Assembly (NCBI GenBank): GCA_030704615.1
Contig: CM060733.1
Span: 68,138,001 to 68,202,000 of the forward strand
Direction of reading: 5' to 3'
Length of the DNA: 64,000 bases
From: Takakia lepidozioides
Taxonomy: Eukaryota > Streptophyta > Takakiopsida > Takakiales > Takakiaceae
Shown: piece by piece, positions 53,402 through 63,562 of the stretch
How the letters are laid out: each line of letters opens with the position of its first letter
How positions within the stretch are numbered: the first letter of the stretch is position 1
Notes under the pieces: model-generated
The model's input: the letters and a program-made list of their open reading frames with translations, nothing else
Database searches by the model: none
Told to the model about the DNA's origin: nothing
Position numbers and translations under genes: made by a program

Positions 53402-55772
53402 GATGGCCTCTGACTTAAACAATTGAATTTAACCCGCTTATCAGAGGGGAGGAGGCTGTTGACCCAAATATAAGGGCTGGGAGGTGAGGGAGGTCTTCTT
53501 AGAATTTGAACCATGATGAGGTGGGAGCTGTCCAAATGAGAATTTGAAAGGATCTGATCTGGGTGCGGGGTTGTGGCCAAACAAGAGGGATTTGGGGAAA
53601 GTTTTTTGAAAAAGGCTGAGTTACGTCTAAGGATGGGAGGGTGATAGAGGTCAGAGAGGCAAGAGAGGTCTGAGGGTGATGCATCTACAGGCAGGCTGAT
53701 AGCCGAGAGGGTTTTCCTGGCGGATTGCCTAGCATCAACAGACGGGCGGATACATAGAACCCAACATCTCTTCCTATCCTTGGAGTCAGCCTGGAATAGA
53801 AAGATAGGCAGGGGCTGGGGGCTTACCTTAGAGAGTGGAGAACCCGCCTCGTGGGTGGCATTTGGCGGGGGGGCCAGGTGAGGGGAAGCCGTTGGTATGG
53901 AGAAAGAGCCAATTGCCGCTTGAATTTCTTGGATGGAGGGGAGCAGATTGGCTGACCTCCGATTGTCATCTGCAGATTGGCTCTCGATTTGGCATATTTG
54001 GCCCTGGGGCTCCTGTCGGGGTGGGGCCTCCTCTTCGCTTGCCAGTGTTTGCTCCCCAGGGGAGCCACTTGAGGAAGATGATTCAGAGGGAATCCCTCTG
54101 AGGTGATATCTTGTTCTCTGCAGATCATCTTGGTGGTTAATATCTGTCAAACGTTGGTCCAACAGCCTGGGGAGGAGGGTAAAGGCATTTGATAGCACAT
54201 CCTTTGCCCTGATGTGGGCTGGCTGCGTGCCCCATTGTTTCCCCAAACAGTCTTCCCTGATCCACCATGACTTGTCTGGGGGGGTGTGGTAGATATTTGC
54301 ATCCTCCATTAGAGCCAGCACCTGGATGTTAGGCCTGCAGTTCAAATAAGGGTGTTCTTCCACATACGCCCCCCAGGTGATAGACAAGGAAGGAGAAATG
54401 AGATAGCACGGTAGATGATTGGCAAAAAAATCTTGTATTTTAGCCATGAGCATGCACTGAGGGCTGCTGTTGTGGGGACACTTTTCAATGAAACTTAACA
54501 CATCCTGGTTGGTGATCCACAGTGATTCCAAATCATGCCTGTCTTCAGATGTAATGAGAATTGAGGCTGGGGGGCCTATTTTGAAAACAATGGGGGTAAC
54601 ACAAGAGGCTTTGGGAGCCTCGTTGGTGGACAAGGCTGAGCATCCTAGCAGCACAAGGTCTTGGAAGGATTGTATGGATTTTAGAACAATGGCCACCATC
54701 GGATTGCCTGCAATCGCTGAAGGAGAGAGCTTCATAGTAGGGTCCGCCTCTTGGGAGAAAGGAGCTGAGGGAGGTGGAGGGGGATTGGAGGTCTGCGCTG
54801 TGACGAGGGGGGGACACTTATGAGCGAAAATAGGGGCAGACAGTGAGCAGCTAGCCTCCAGATGCATAGGATCCAAGGGGTCTTTTTGTTTTTTGGCAAT
54901 GTGTACTGGACTAAATTGCAGAAGATCAGCAGATAGAGATGGGTTTGGTGACAGCAAAGAGTGCAAGGGGAAGGGGGGGTTAGCTGGAAGAGCGGGGGGG
55001 GGGGGGGGGGGAGAGAGAGAGGCAGGATGGAACTAAGAAGAGGCGTGTGGGTTAGCCGCAGGCCCTACAATTGGAGACCTTTTCCTCTTACTGAAAGGGC
55101 AATTTACCTTGATGTGTCCATGTTTCCCACAGCCAAAGCATGCTGAGTAAGATGCATATTCAATCAGCCGAATTGTGAAGTAGTTCCCTTCAGTGTCGAT
55201 TGGCAGTCTCACATAGTCAGGCAGCACTGCTTCATAAGGCATCATCAACACCATTTTAGGACAACCATCTTCATTCATTTTTGTTGCGATGGTGGCCGAT
55301 TTCCATGATGGCATTTTCCTGAGGACGTCTGTGTTCATGAGGGGATCAAATACCCCCAAACAGCCCAAGTACTCTCCAAAATGGTTGGCAATGTCTGGTA
55401 GATTTGGCAGGTACTGATCTGGGATAAATGGTATAGAAACAACTCTAGGTCCCCACAACTTGTCGTTCTTGTTGCCCAGCTAGGGAAGATATTTACGTTA
55501 AAGCCCTTCTGATGCAGGTTGAATTGCAGAGCCTTAGCTGCCGCAACCGCCGATTCAAACATCACTGAAAAGAACCCACGTCCTTTGGCAATGCAGAAGT
55601 GATGGTTAAACTCTCCCGGGCCGCCAAGGTAGCGGATTGCCCAGTCCCTCAAGTAGGATCTCTTGACCTTTCTGCCCGGAAAGTGCAGCAAAACACCAGA
55701 GTTCTCCATACCTGGGATTCTGATGTGCAGATCTTGTATATCCATCTTGATAAGGGGAAAGACATTGCTCAT
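53402..55772 (-). pseudogene. LINE ORF1
   Basis: ATG at 55772 (MSNVFPLIKMD) starts a nucleic-acid-binding protein of about 790 residues in three frame segments, with breaks near 55450 and in the G-rich stretch 54960-55030. A zinc knuckle CFGCGKHGHIKVNC (CX2CX4HX4C) lies at 55099-55140, preceded by a segment like the DUF4283-type region of plant L1 ORF1 proteins (inference). The long C-terminal part (to about 53356) is Pro/Ser-rich. ORF1 proteins coat LINE RNA for retrotransposition. Confidence 0.75.
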
Positions 55773-55965
55773 TGCTCACTGCTCCTCCAGGGGGTCAATG
55801 AAAAACTCCTCATCTTCTAGCACTAGAGGGGAGAGGCACTGCTCCTGGATGTGCGGGGGCCTTGCCTCACTGATGCAGATCCGTCACTGGACGAAGCAAT
55901 TTCACGAAGAAAATTAATATTTGAGTCAATGGACGAAGCAAATTAAGATTTGAGTTTGTAGGTTC

Positions 55966-57772
55966 TTACCAGAAGCGAGTATGTGACAATCCCGCCACAA
56001 TACACATTGGCAACGGAAGAGCCCTCCGGACATAATGTCTCAACGACCTGGTCGATGGCCGATGATCGGATCTCATTGTTGTAATACGACTTTGCAGAGG
56101 ATTTTCAGATTCTTCCGCCTCTGTACGTAGCACTCTTGGGAAGTATCGATCGTCGGCTGTGATGCTCCTCCACACGACCTCGTCCACGTTGTCCCACTCC
56201 GCGTCTGCCATCGGAAAAATGAAATGGAAATGAATTACTGGAGTCTCAAAATTCCTTGTCTTGAAAAAAATCTCCCTTTTTGATGGAATGTAGAAGCTCG
56301 TCTCTATAAGGAATTCCACCTTTGAATGTACGCTATCAGCTCACGAGAGCTATCAGTATCGGTGTTGACACATAATACGCTGGTCCTGATTTTTCTTGAC
56401 CTCATACCATTGAAGAGGTCGGCAAACTCATTCTCTGTCCAAGGCTCGATCTTGTCTGGGCGCTCATTCAATGTGCTGATCATGATGAGCGAAACAACTT
56501 CAAATGCTTTTGTGGCGAACATTGCCACCGTCCCAATCTCCCGAGCCCTGTTTCCAATCTCGCACACACTGTAAACTCTATCAAGCGAACCTCGTGGAGT
56601 CTCTGCAAGCGATTTCACGGCTTGAATTAAATTCAGAAATTGAAGTGGTTGCTTCTGCTTTCCCGTCGTTGGCTTCATTTTCGTGTCAAGGTAGGGGTTC
56701 CCGAGAGCATTCTTAAAGTGCACAAACTGGGCCTTGTTGATTTTGTACTTATGTTTGATGGCGGTCCACTCCACCTTTGTGTATGGATGTCAGTTGTCCT
56801 TCATCGGCTCCTTAAATCCAAAACCGACCATGATATCATCAATAATGTGCCTCCTCATCTTCTTGTACTTGCAATAATCCTCTAGACTCAGAACATCGGG
56901 GTATGGATGACGCATCGACACTTTGTTTTTGAGTAACATGTGGGCAACCTTCCAAATCTGGCTGTCGTCCAAACCCTGCAGTCGAGCAACGCTAGATTTT
57001 TTGAGCGCTGGCTGCTCTTTCATGGGGATATTCCCTTTGGGGTCAATAAGCTCGCCCTTCTCCCATGAACACTCTTGTCCAGCAATTCCAGGTCCGATCG
57101 GAGGTGAACACAAGTGGCATTGCCTCTTTGTCGCTTTTCACATCCAGAATGGTTTGAGCTCCGACCATGAAATCCTGCACATACCAGCAAGTGTAGTTAA
57201 CTACCACGGGAGGTCTCCCTTGCTAACTTTCACATTCAGCCAACACTTCCAGCTGACTTCCAGCTAACTCCAGCACTTCAAACACTTCCAGCTAACTTCC
57301 TACAAACACCTTCAACTGATGATTTAAACCAACCAAGAGAATGTTGACAATTGGTCACTCTTTATGGAGTGTCTCCTACATTGTATTGCGGTGCTTCTCC
57401 ATTTCCTCTTTCTGGTGACATTCTTGACCGTGTGCAGTGCCTGATTCCAGACTCCTTTTCAAACTGAAAATAATAGGTCAGTGAAAGGGAAGTTACTTAC
57501 TCTTTGGCGGATGACCTCGGGACATTATATAACACTCTATTACGCTCTTGGATACTACGTCTTAAATATCATGGGAGGTCTCCCGTGATATTCACCTACT
57601 GCGACAATGGGTTTTATCACGGGAGACCTCCCCTGAGAGAACAAACGGGAGAGGTCCCATGACTAGCACGGGAGACCTCCCCTGACAAAATGCTTGGGTC
57701 ACCTAATGCAATCCTAATGCAATCAGTTGTGGGAAGATACGAAAGTACATACCGTGAGCTTGATCCTGCCAT
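55966..57772 (-). pseudogene. Unknown multi-exon gene, minus strand
   Basis: A possible first exon, ATG at 57772 with a GTATGT donor after 57753, is followed by an intron carrying CGGGAG palindromes (57206, 57569, 57615, 57646, 57666). Coding-like segments follow: 57174-56790 (containing L-Q-G-L-D-D-S-Q-I-W-K-V-A-H-M-L), 56774-56304 (F-V-H-F-K-N-A-L-G-N-P and V-Y-S-V-C-E-I-G-N-R) and 56206-55966 (A-E-W-D-N-V-D-E-V-V-W-R-S-I). Frame changes near 57100 and a stop between the first two segments suggest decay or missed introns. No domain recognised. Confidence 0.4.
57206..57690. repeat. CGGGAGRYCTCCCG palindromes, middle cluster
   Basis: Five copies lie at 57206, 57567-57590, 57615, 57646 and 57666. 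The copy at 57567 has long arms, with TATCA(T/C)GGGAG on one side and CTCCCGTGATA on the other. The others are partly decayed, with CCCCTGA or CCCATGA on the right arm. Confidence 0.85.
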
Positions 57773-58029
57773 GGTGGTTGAAGAATAATCGCAGCAGCAA
57801 TGCACCAATCAAATTACACCACGACACCTGCACGGGCTCACCACCAGCTATCCTGATCGCCCTCCTGAACGACGACCGCACCACACAGCTGAAACTAACA
57901 AACAAAATCCTGAACACTGCTAGACGCAACAGACAACAGATGCAGAGCGCAGATCAGATGTAGATCACCGACCCTCCCTTCACTCCGTTCGCTCCCTCTC
58001 AAGCTCTCAAGACTCGTGGCTCTAAGTTT

Positions 58030-58105
58030 CAGCAGGGCTTCGCCGTCATGAAAGTGTGAGAGGGAGAATGAACCAAGGAGCGTCCCCTTTAATACCCGGG
58101 GAGGC
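58030..58105 (-). promoter_or_regulatory. Promoter-like segment, minus strand
   Basis: On the minus strand GGGTATTAAAGGGG (TATA-like) is followed within about 55 bp by CTCCCTCTCAC and then GGCGAAGCCCTGCTGAAA. A matching arrangement on the opposite strand lies at 59148-59214. It is placed upstream of the unknown minus-strand gene that may begin at 57772. Confidence 0.4.
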
Positions 58106-58169
58106 AGACCCATGCGATACCACGCCATGGGTATGCGATGGCAAGCATGCCCGGTGCAAGTCCCAAGAA

Positions 58170-58600
58170 TTGCCACGCGCCCGCCATGCGCGAGATCCAA
58201 GCGGCGGCTGCCGCAGGGGCCAATTATTAGGGGAGGGCTCCCGTGAAACGGCGCCTGCCACGGGCCCCGTTGGCGGGAGATTCAAACGGTGGCGGCCAGC
58301 CATGCGCGAGATTCAATCGGCGGCGCGCGTAGGGCCCGCAAACGTGGCCAATCACATTTATTAGGGGAGGGCTCCCGTGAAACGACGCCTGCCACGCGCC
58401 CGTCATGCGCAAGATTCAAGAGGCGCCGCACGTAGGGCCCGCAAACCTGGCCAATCATATTTATTAGGGGAGGGTTCCGTGAAACGGCGCCTGCCACGTG
58501 CCCGCCATGCGCGACATTCATGCGGCGGCAGGCGTAGGGCCCGCAAACCTAGAAAATCATAATTATTACGGGAGGGCTCCCGTGAAACGGCGCATTCAAC
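58170..58600. repeat. G/C-rich minisatellite containing palindromes
   Basis: Four units of about 102-134 bp begin with (T/C)GGGAGGGCTCCCGTG or a variant, then AAACGGCGCCTGCCACG, a CGCCCGYCATGCGC segment, GGCGGC and GTAGGGCCCGCAAAC. The palindromes start near 58230, 58364, 58467 and 58569. A partial unit without the palindrome precedes them from about 58170. Here the CGGGAG palindrome has been amplified as part of a larger repeat. Confidence 0.85.
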
Positions 58601-59147
58601 TCATGAACATGGAAGGTTCTATGCACTCTATTTGTAATGGACAATCCAGATTCAACGATGCTTTTGAGCATGCATGTGAAGGCATTTCCATAGTTAGTAT
58701 TCCAGCACGTGGCGAGCAGGCAGGCTACGCATGTGCTGGAACGTTAGAGTACGAGATGCCGCCGGCCATAATGCGGCGGCATCGGCATTAGTGAATGCGG
58801 CGGCGGTGCTGCGGTACGCTACGACGAATCTTACCTTCCATGAATGCTGCGAGGGGAGAGCTCCTGAGGCGCGGCGCAGCGTCATCATGGTCATGCGACA
58901 TCCATCAAATCCGACGGCTCATATTATATCTGGGATCTCCTTGGACGGTACCAATTACATTGATGTCATCGTGCAGGTACATCATAGATGATATCCATCC
59001 ACGTGGCGGCCATGCAAAAGTTGTACTGTTGGGTACGGGAGGCCCCCCGTCACAGTCATTATGGCAAGTAATTAATGAAACGATTCCCCTTGTTGTACAA
59101 GCCTCATGTATGGGTGCGGTTGGCCTCATGCCCCAGCATGCAAATGC

Positions 59148-59214
59148 GGGTCTATATAAGGGCAAGATCTTCCCTCTCATTTCATTTAGTCTCGGCGAAG
59201 CCCTGCTAAAATGT
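59148..59214 (+). promoter_or_regulatory. Promoter-like segment, plus strand
   Basis: GGGTCTATATAAGGGC is a strong TATA-box match at 59148-59163, followed by CTTCCCTCTCATTTC and GGCGAAGCCCTGCTAAAA. The downstream words and spacing mirror the minus-strand segment at 58030-58105. No intact plus-strand gene follows. Confidence 0.4.
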
Positions 59215-59243
59215 GGAGTGCAGGTGCTGGATTGATTGAAGAG

Positions 59244-60008
59244 TGGTGGAGGGTGAAAGCATGTTAGAGGTAGGCCAAAAATATTGTCACAAATGGATTT
59301 TGACAAACTGTGGTCTTCAAAGTAACTCTAGTGCATTCTGATCTTACATTGAACTTCCTTGAAAATGATATGGGAAGAAAGATGATGTTGTAAGGAAAAC
59401 ATAACACTTTTCCAATCTGCAAACGCGTATGTTTTGATGGTACTTGTGAAGTATTGTGCGAGGAGGTTGTAGATGTAGCTCGCTACATCCTCGAACATGA
59501 AAAGCCAAAAGTACCCCTAAAACGTACCAATTGCAGGCATGAATATTTTTCATGCATGCTTGAATACCTGCAAAATAGTCTCAGAAGGAGCCGTCGAGTA
59601 CCTGCTATGTATGAAAGGTCTAATGATTTTTGTATATGCAACTACTAATTTATAAAGGCCATGGATTTAAGTACCTGAGAATGTTATTATTTAAGAGTGA
59701 GTCCTGAAGAAGATGTGTTCCAAACCACGGTACCTAGTGCTACGTGCAATTGAAACCTCCAAACAATGGTGACATTTTGAACTAGATTATTTTCGCCGAC
59801 AGGTTTATTTCCGGTTTTTTTTTTCTTGTTTTTTTGTTTAATCTTGGACTGTTGGATACGGGACTCAGACTCATGGCACGATTGTCTTTTGCCATTATTT
59901 TTTATATTATCATCTACCACCACTACACTACGCCACAAAACTACTCCCAAGTACCCATTATCCGCCAGTTTTGGCCTACCTCTAACATGCTTACACCCTG
60001 GAAGGGTG
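59244..60008. mobile_element. Candidate MITE-like unit with inverted ends
   Basis: AGCATGTTAGAGGTAGGCC plus AAAA at 59258-59280 is perfectly inverted at 59969-59991 (23 bp). The similarity extends outward with GGGTG(T)AAGC and CCACCC-like sequence to about 35 bp. The 690-bp interior has no coding sequence. A target-site duplication was not clear. Confidence 0.4.
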
Positions 60009-60940
60009 GTGGAAGGACGGAGAGTGGTGTTTCATCTCTACATGTTTGTCAGTCATTCTCTATCAGTATTTTCCAGAAGAGTTACACACTGAACTCACGC
60101 AGTATCTATTTTTTTAGACTGGCACAGCGAAGAGGTGTTGTTCCATTAGACTTTCGCTTTGTTTTGTCGCTCTTTTCTGAATCTCATTTATCTGTCTTCG
60201 TCTTCTCCAATTATACCATTGAATATGACGGGAGATCTCCCGTCATCTTGAGCACATCCTTTCCAATTTGTCTGGAACTCTATTTTCTGTTTATCTTTTT
60301 CCGCCCATAAGAGATCACAGAACGGGAGACCTCTCGTGATCCCTTAGTGTTATTAACATCTGTGGTGTGCATAGATTCTATCTTGCACAATCCAAAATTG
60401 TATTGTGGATTCTCACTTAAGGGTGAGGCGACTATAAGGGGAGATCTCCCGTCATCCTGCGGAGTGTTGCCGCATTTGATTTATTCATCTTTTCTACTTT
60501 TTTTGCTTCCCGTTTTTTACTCGAGGGCATAGCATGGGAGATCTCCCGTGGTTGAAGATGGTTACCACCTGTGGACAGTTGTCTGTCGGAGAAGCCGTGA
60601 ATTTAATCCAACTTGTCGGCTCTCAAGTTCCCAGAATTGTCACTGAGGGTACATGTCTGAATACGTCTGGAGAGGGATTTTGTCATGGCAGATGTCTCTC
60701 TAGTAATTTAGTGAGTGTCATATTGAAAACCGTGATACATGGAATGGAGTCAATTAGCTTGCCGTATTCACACCCAGACGCGGAGACTCTTGGAGAAGCC
60801 CTGGGGACACCGATTGTCTCGAAAGTTAAAGTTGAGAAACTTAGGTGTGCTTGTCCGATGCTGGAGCAAGCACGAATGTTTTGGAGGATACAATACAGAA
60901 GGACAATACAGATGGTGTTGAAGGCGCAGGAACAAAAGTT

Positions 60941-63503
60941 TCACAAGAGACAACAAAAAAGAAGCGTGCCGAGTGTCAGAAAGGCGCGCATCATATATTC
61001 GGAAGAGATACCAAGTTCAAGAAGAACATCCTTCCAATACTCATCGTAGTTCTTCATGATATTTTCGTAGTTCTTATCGAGATCCATCCCAAGTCTCCAG
61101 AATTCGCAGTACTTCGAAAGGCCATTTACAATACTGGCATTTTTTTCCCTAGCGTCTGGCTTTATTCCCAGTGGAATAGGTTCCGGGACCCCCTGGGGTA
61201 GCAGGGGAGACCTCCCGTCCTCAGCAATCTTCCACATTTTGACTGCACCCTGCTTTGGAAGCCAGTCAGCGTTGGTTGCTGATTTCTTATACTTCATTAC
61301 AGGCCAACCGTCACAATCCACATAGAACTTGAAGATGTGCATTTCACATGTGCCGATTAGCGCATCGCTCCCATCAATAATCCATCCACAAACTTCTTGA
61401 AGTCTGCGACCTCCTGAATCAGTTTAGGGATAAATGACAGGTTTTGAGACTCCATAAAGAGGCGCATGAGATCCGGAAGGATATATATGCTCTTCTGTTT
61501 CAACTTCTTCGACAGATAACTAAAGTATGCATCAATATCCTCGTGGGTGAGACCAACCATCAGGAATCCAAGCTGGATCTCTTCAAAAACACCTCTCGCC
61601 GTCAAGAGTGATAAAAAAGCAAGCATCCAACGATTTTTGTTTTCTCTTGAAGAATTGTCCATTTGCAGGTATAGTCGACGGGGTAATGGCTTGGCTCGAA
61701 CAGGGCCTTGGGATACCCTAGGCTTCAGTGCTTTCTCACATCGAGACTTTCCCCTCATTAGAGTTTCGAAAAATGAGTTCTGCATTGGATGATCGAAAAT
61801 TTCTCTTGAGTCTCGACACGTGGGCTTCTCAAGAGCGCGAAGACAACGAGCCAAGGAGCGGACTGTCAAGTTAGGATCACTTGGCCAGAACTCGTTCGTG
61901 AACTGAGCATAAGCACCGTCACCGTGGCCATGAGTCACCATACCTGTTAGGGATATAGGTAGTTGACCGAGACCAGATGTCATCTTGTTTGTTACGAGGA
62001 GCCGGGGCAACGCAGTCTTCGAGTGATCCATCTTATCGTGTATAATACACATAAACTCCTCACCCATCATCGTTGATTCATTTCGCCAACTATGATAAAG
62101 CCTGCGACATGACTCCTGATGCTTCAAATGTCTCTCAAATTTCCTTTTATGCTTTCTCTGCTCCTCAGTTCCGCTGACTGACTTCTGGATAAGATCTTTG
62201 AACATCTCACAATCTGTGCATTTCGCGAATTTTCCACCAGGTTTCCAAACCTCAATATTCCCAAAAAGTTTCGTTCGAATTCTGCTAATTCTAGACTTCG
62301 ACAATTCCTTCAAGCCCATTCGTTTGTTCGCTTGATCCAATTGTCAACAATATATAGAGTTGGTATTCTATTAGATGCGGGAGACCTCCCGTGGAGATTG
62401 AAATTGAGATCGAATATTCCAACATCTACATCCAAGAGATATGAAAATTTGATAGATGCAAAAAGAACGACAAACACAAAATTTCATTCTTAAATAGAAG
62501 GACAAAATCGCTCCGAACGAGACTATCGGTTATGCTGACGATTTGATATCGACTATTAGCACACTTAGCAGAATGATTACGGGAGGTCTACCGTGACATA
62601 CGCTCCTTGAAAGTAGAAAAATATTTATAGAGTCAGAATCGGATTGGGTTGGAAAGCAGTATCCAACCTCATTGGACAGTCTGTTAAGCTCCTTCCAATT
62701 CATCTCCACCGGCAACAACTTCAGAACATCTTGCCTTCCTTCTCCGATACCTCTCATTTTATGAGGCATGAGGTCACTGTTTCTGGAAATCAGCGATAAC
62801 AAATTCGCCTCGGCCTGCAGGGTTTTTGCTCGGGGTTTCTTCATTCCTCTGTTTCCATGCATTGACGAGATCTATCCATCATTATATTCCTCTTGTATCC
62901 ATGGTACGTTGACCTACCGATCCCATGGATTGTCCACCATGCCTTCTCACAGACCTCAACTCCTTCCATTGTAAGGTAGGCATGACGACCATAACCTGGT
63001 AGTCGGTGTAGTCGTCGTGGGACGTCAAACCCTAACTCTCTCTTTGCATCAAAAGAAGATGCCAAGAACTTACTCCGGATAGCCTTAGTTTTTTCCCAGT
63101 TGAAGTGTTGACAACAATTTCGAGCACAACAGCTCACAGAGCTTACTGCTTGAATTGACTCCGAATTTAAGAGTCGGATCAATTTCTTCTCTCATCTCCC
63201 TTTCGAATTCGTTTCAAACATTTATACTGCGATTTCTTAACTCCTTTGAGGTGGTCATCCTTCGTGTCTGACTCGTGCTCTTCATCAAACTTTGTGAGCA
63301 ACTCTGATAGTTTTCGGCCGTCTCGAAGTTTTGTATGTGTAAGCCGCCATTTCGTAATGGTCATTAGCCCCAGAGACAGCTGTAACAATTACACCGACGT
63401 GCTCCTCCCCAAGGTTTTCACCGAGAATAACTTCGTCATGTAGACACACCACAACTCGTCCCTCAACGATGACGTCCATCTCGTCATTGAGAAGATTACA
63501 CAA
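60941..63503 (-). pseudogene. DUF7869-like protein gene, frameshifted
   Basis: ATG at 63503 (MCNLLNDEMDVIVEG) starts a gene read in several minus-strand segments. A basic N-terminal part is followed by a Cys-rich start (C-C-A-R-N-C-C-Q-H-F-N-W) at 63182, an HGNRG...KKPRAKT segment at 62862-62673, an intron of about 340 bp to about 62335, and a long exon 62335-61357. That exon holds L-Y-L-Q-M-D-N-S-S-R-E-N-K-N-R-W and G-F-L-M-V-G-L-T-H-E-D-I-D-A-Y-F-S, the core of DUF7869-type proteins. After a frame change near 61375 the end runs F-K-F-Y-V-D-C-D-G-W-P-V-M-K-Y to a stop at 60941. A CGGGAG palindrome at 61203 is read as E-D-G-R-S-P-L. Frame changes near 63350, 63180, 62870 and 61375 indicate decay or sequence error. 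Function is unknown; the regular Asp/His motifs suggest a nuclease-like or transposase-like fold (inference). Confidence 0.55.
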
Positions 63504-63562
63504 CCTGGGAAAATGGCGCCGAATATCCAGTGCATGGCCCCGAAAATGGCTAAGTCCCTACA

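Larger units (their letters stand above)
48843..55825 (-). mobile_element. L1-type LINE, nearly full length, decayed
   Basis: Minus-strand order is ORF1 (with a CCHC knuckle), ORF2 (endonuclease, reverse transcriptase, C-terminal zinc region), 3' UTR and an A-rich tail of five TAAAAA-type units at 48843-48872. A possible target-site duplication is GACGGGAGA (48834-48842) against GAGGGGAGA (55826-55834), one mismatch in nine; treat the 5' boundary as approximate. Many frameshifts show it is inactive. Confidence 0.85.
59033..62595. repeat. CGGGAGRYCTCCCG palindromes, right block
   Basis: Eight copies lie at 59033, 60225-60246, 60313-60340, 60437, 60532, 61203, 62375 and 62578. The copy at 60225-60246 is a perfect 22-bp palindrome centred on GAGATCTC. 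Two copies (62375, 62578) lie in an intron and one (61203) in a coding segment of the DUF7869-like gene. Confidence 0.9.

Noticed and set aside
59834-60310. 158-codon plus-strand frame downstream of the TATA-like box
   Set aside because: Composition is not protein-like, it crosses one end of the inverted-repeat unit and a palindrome, and shows no domain.
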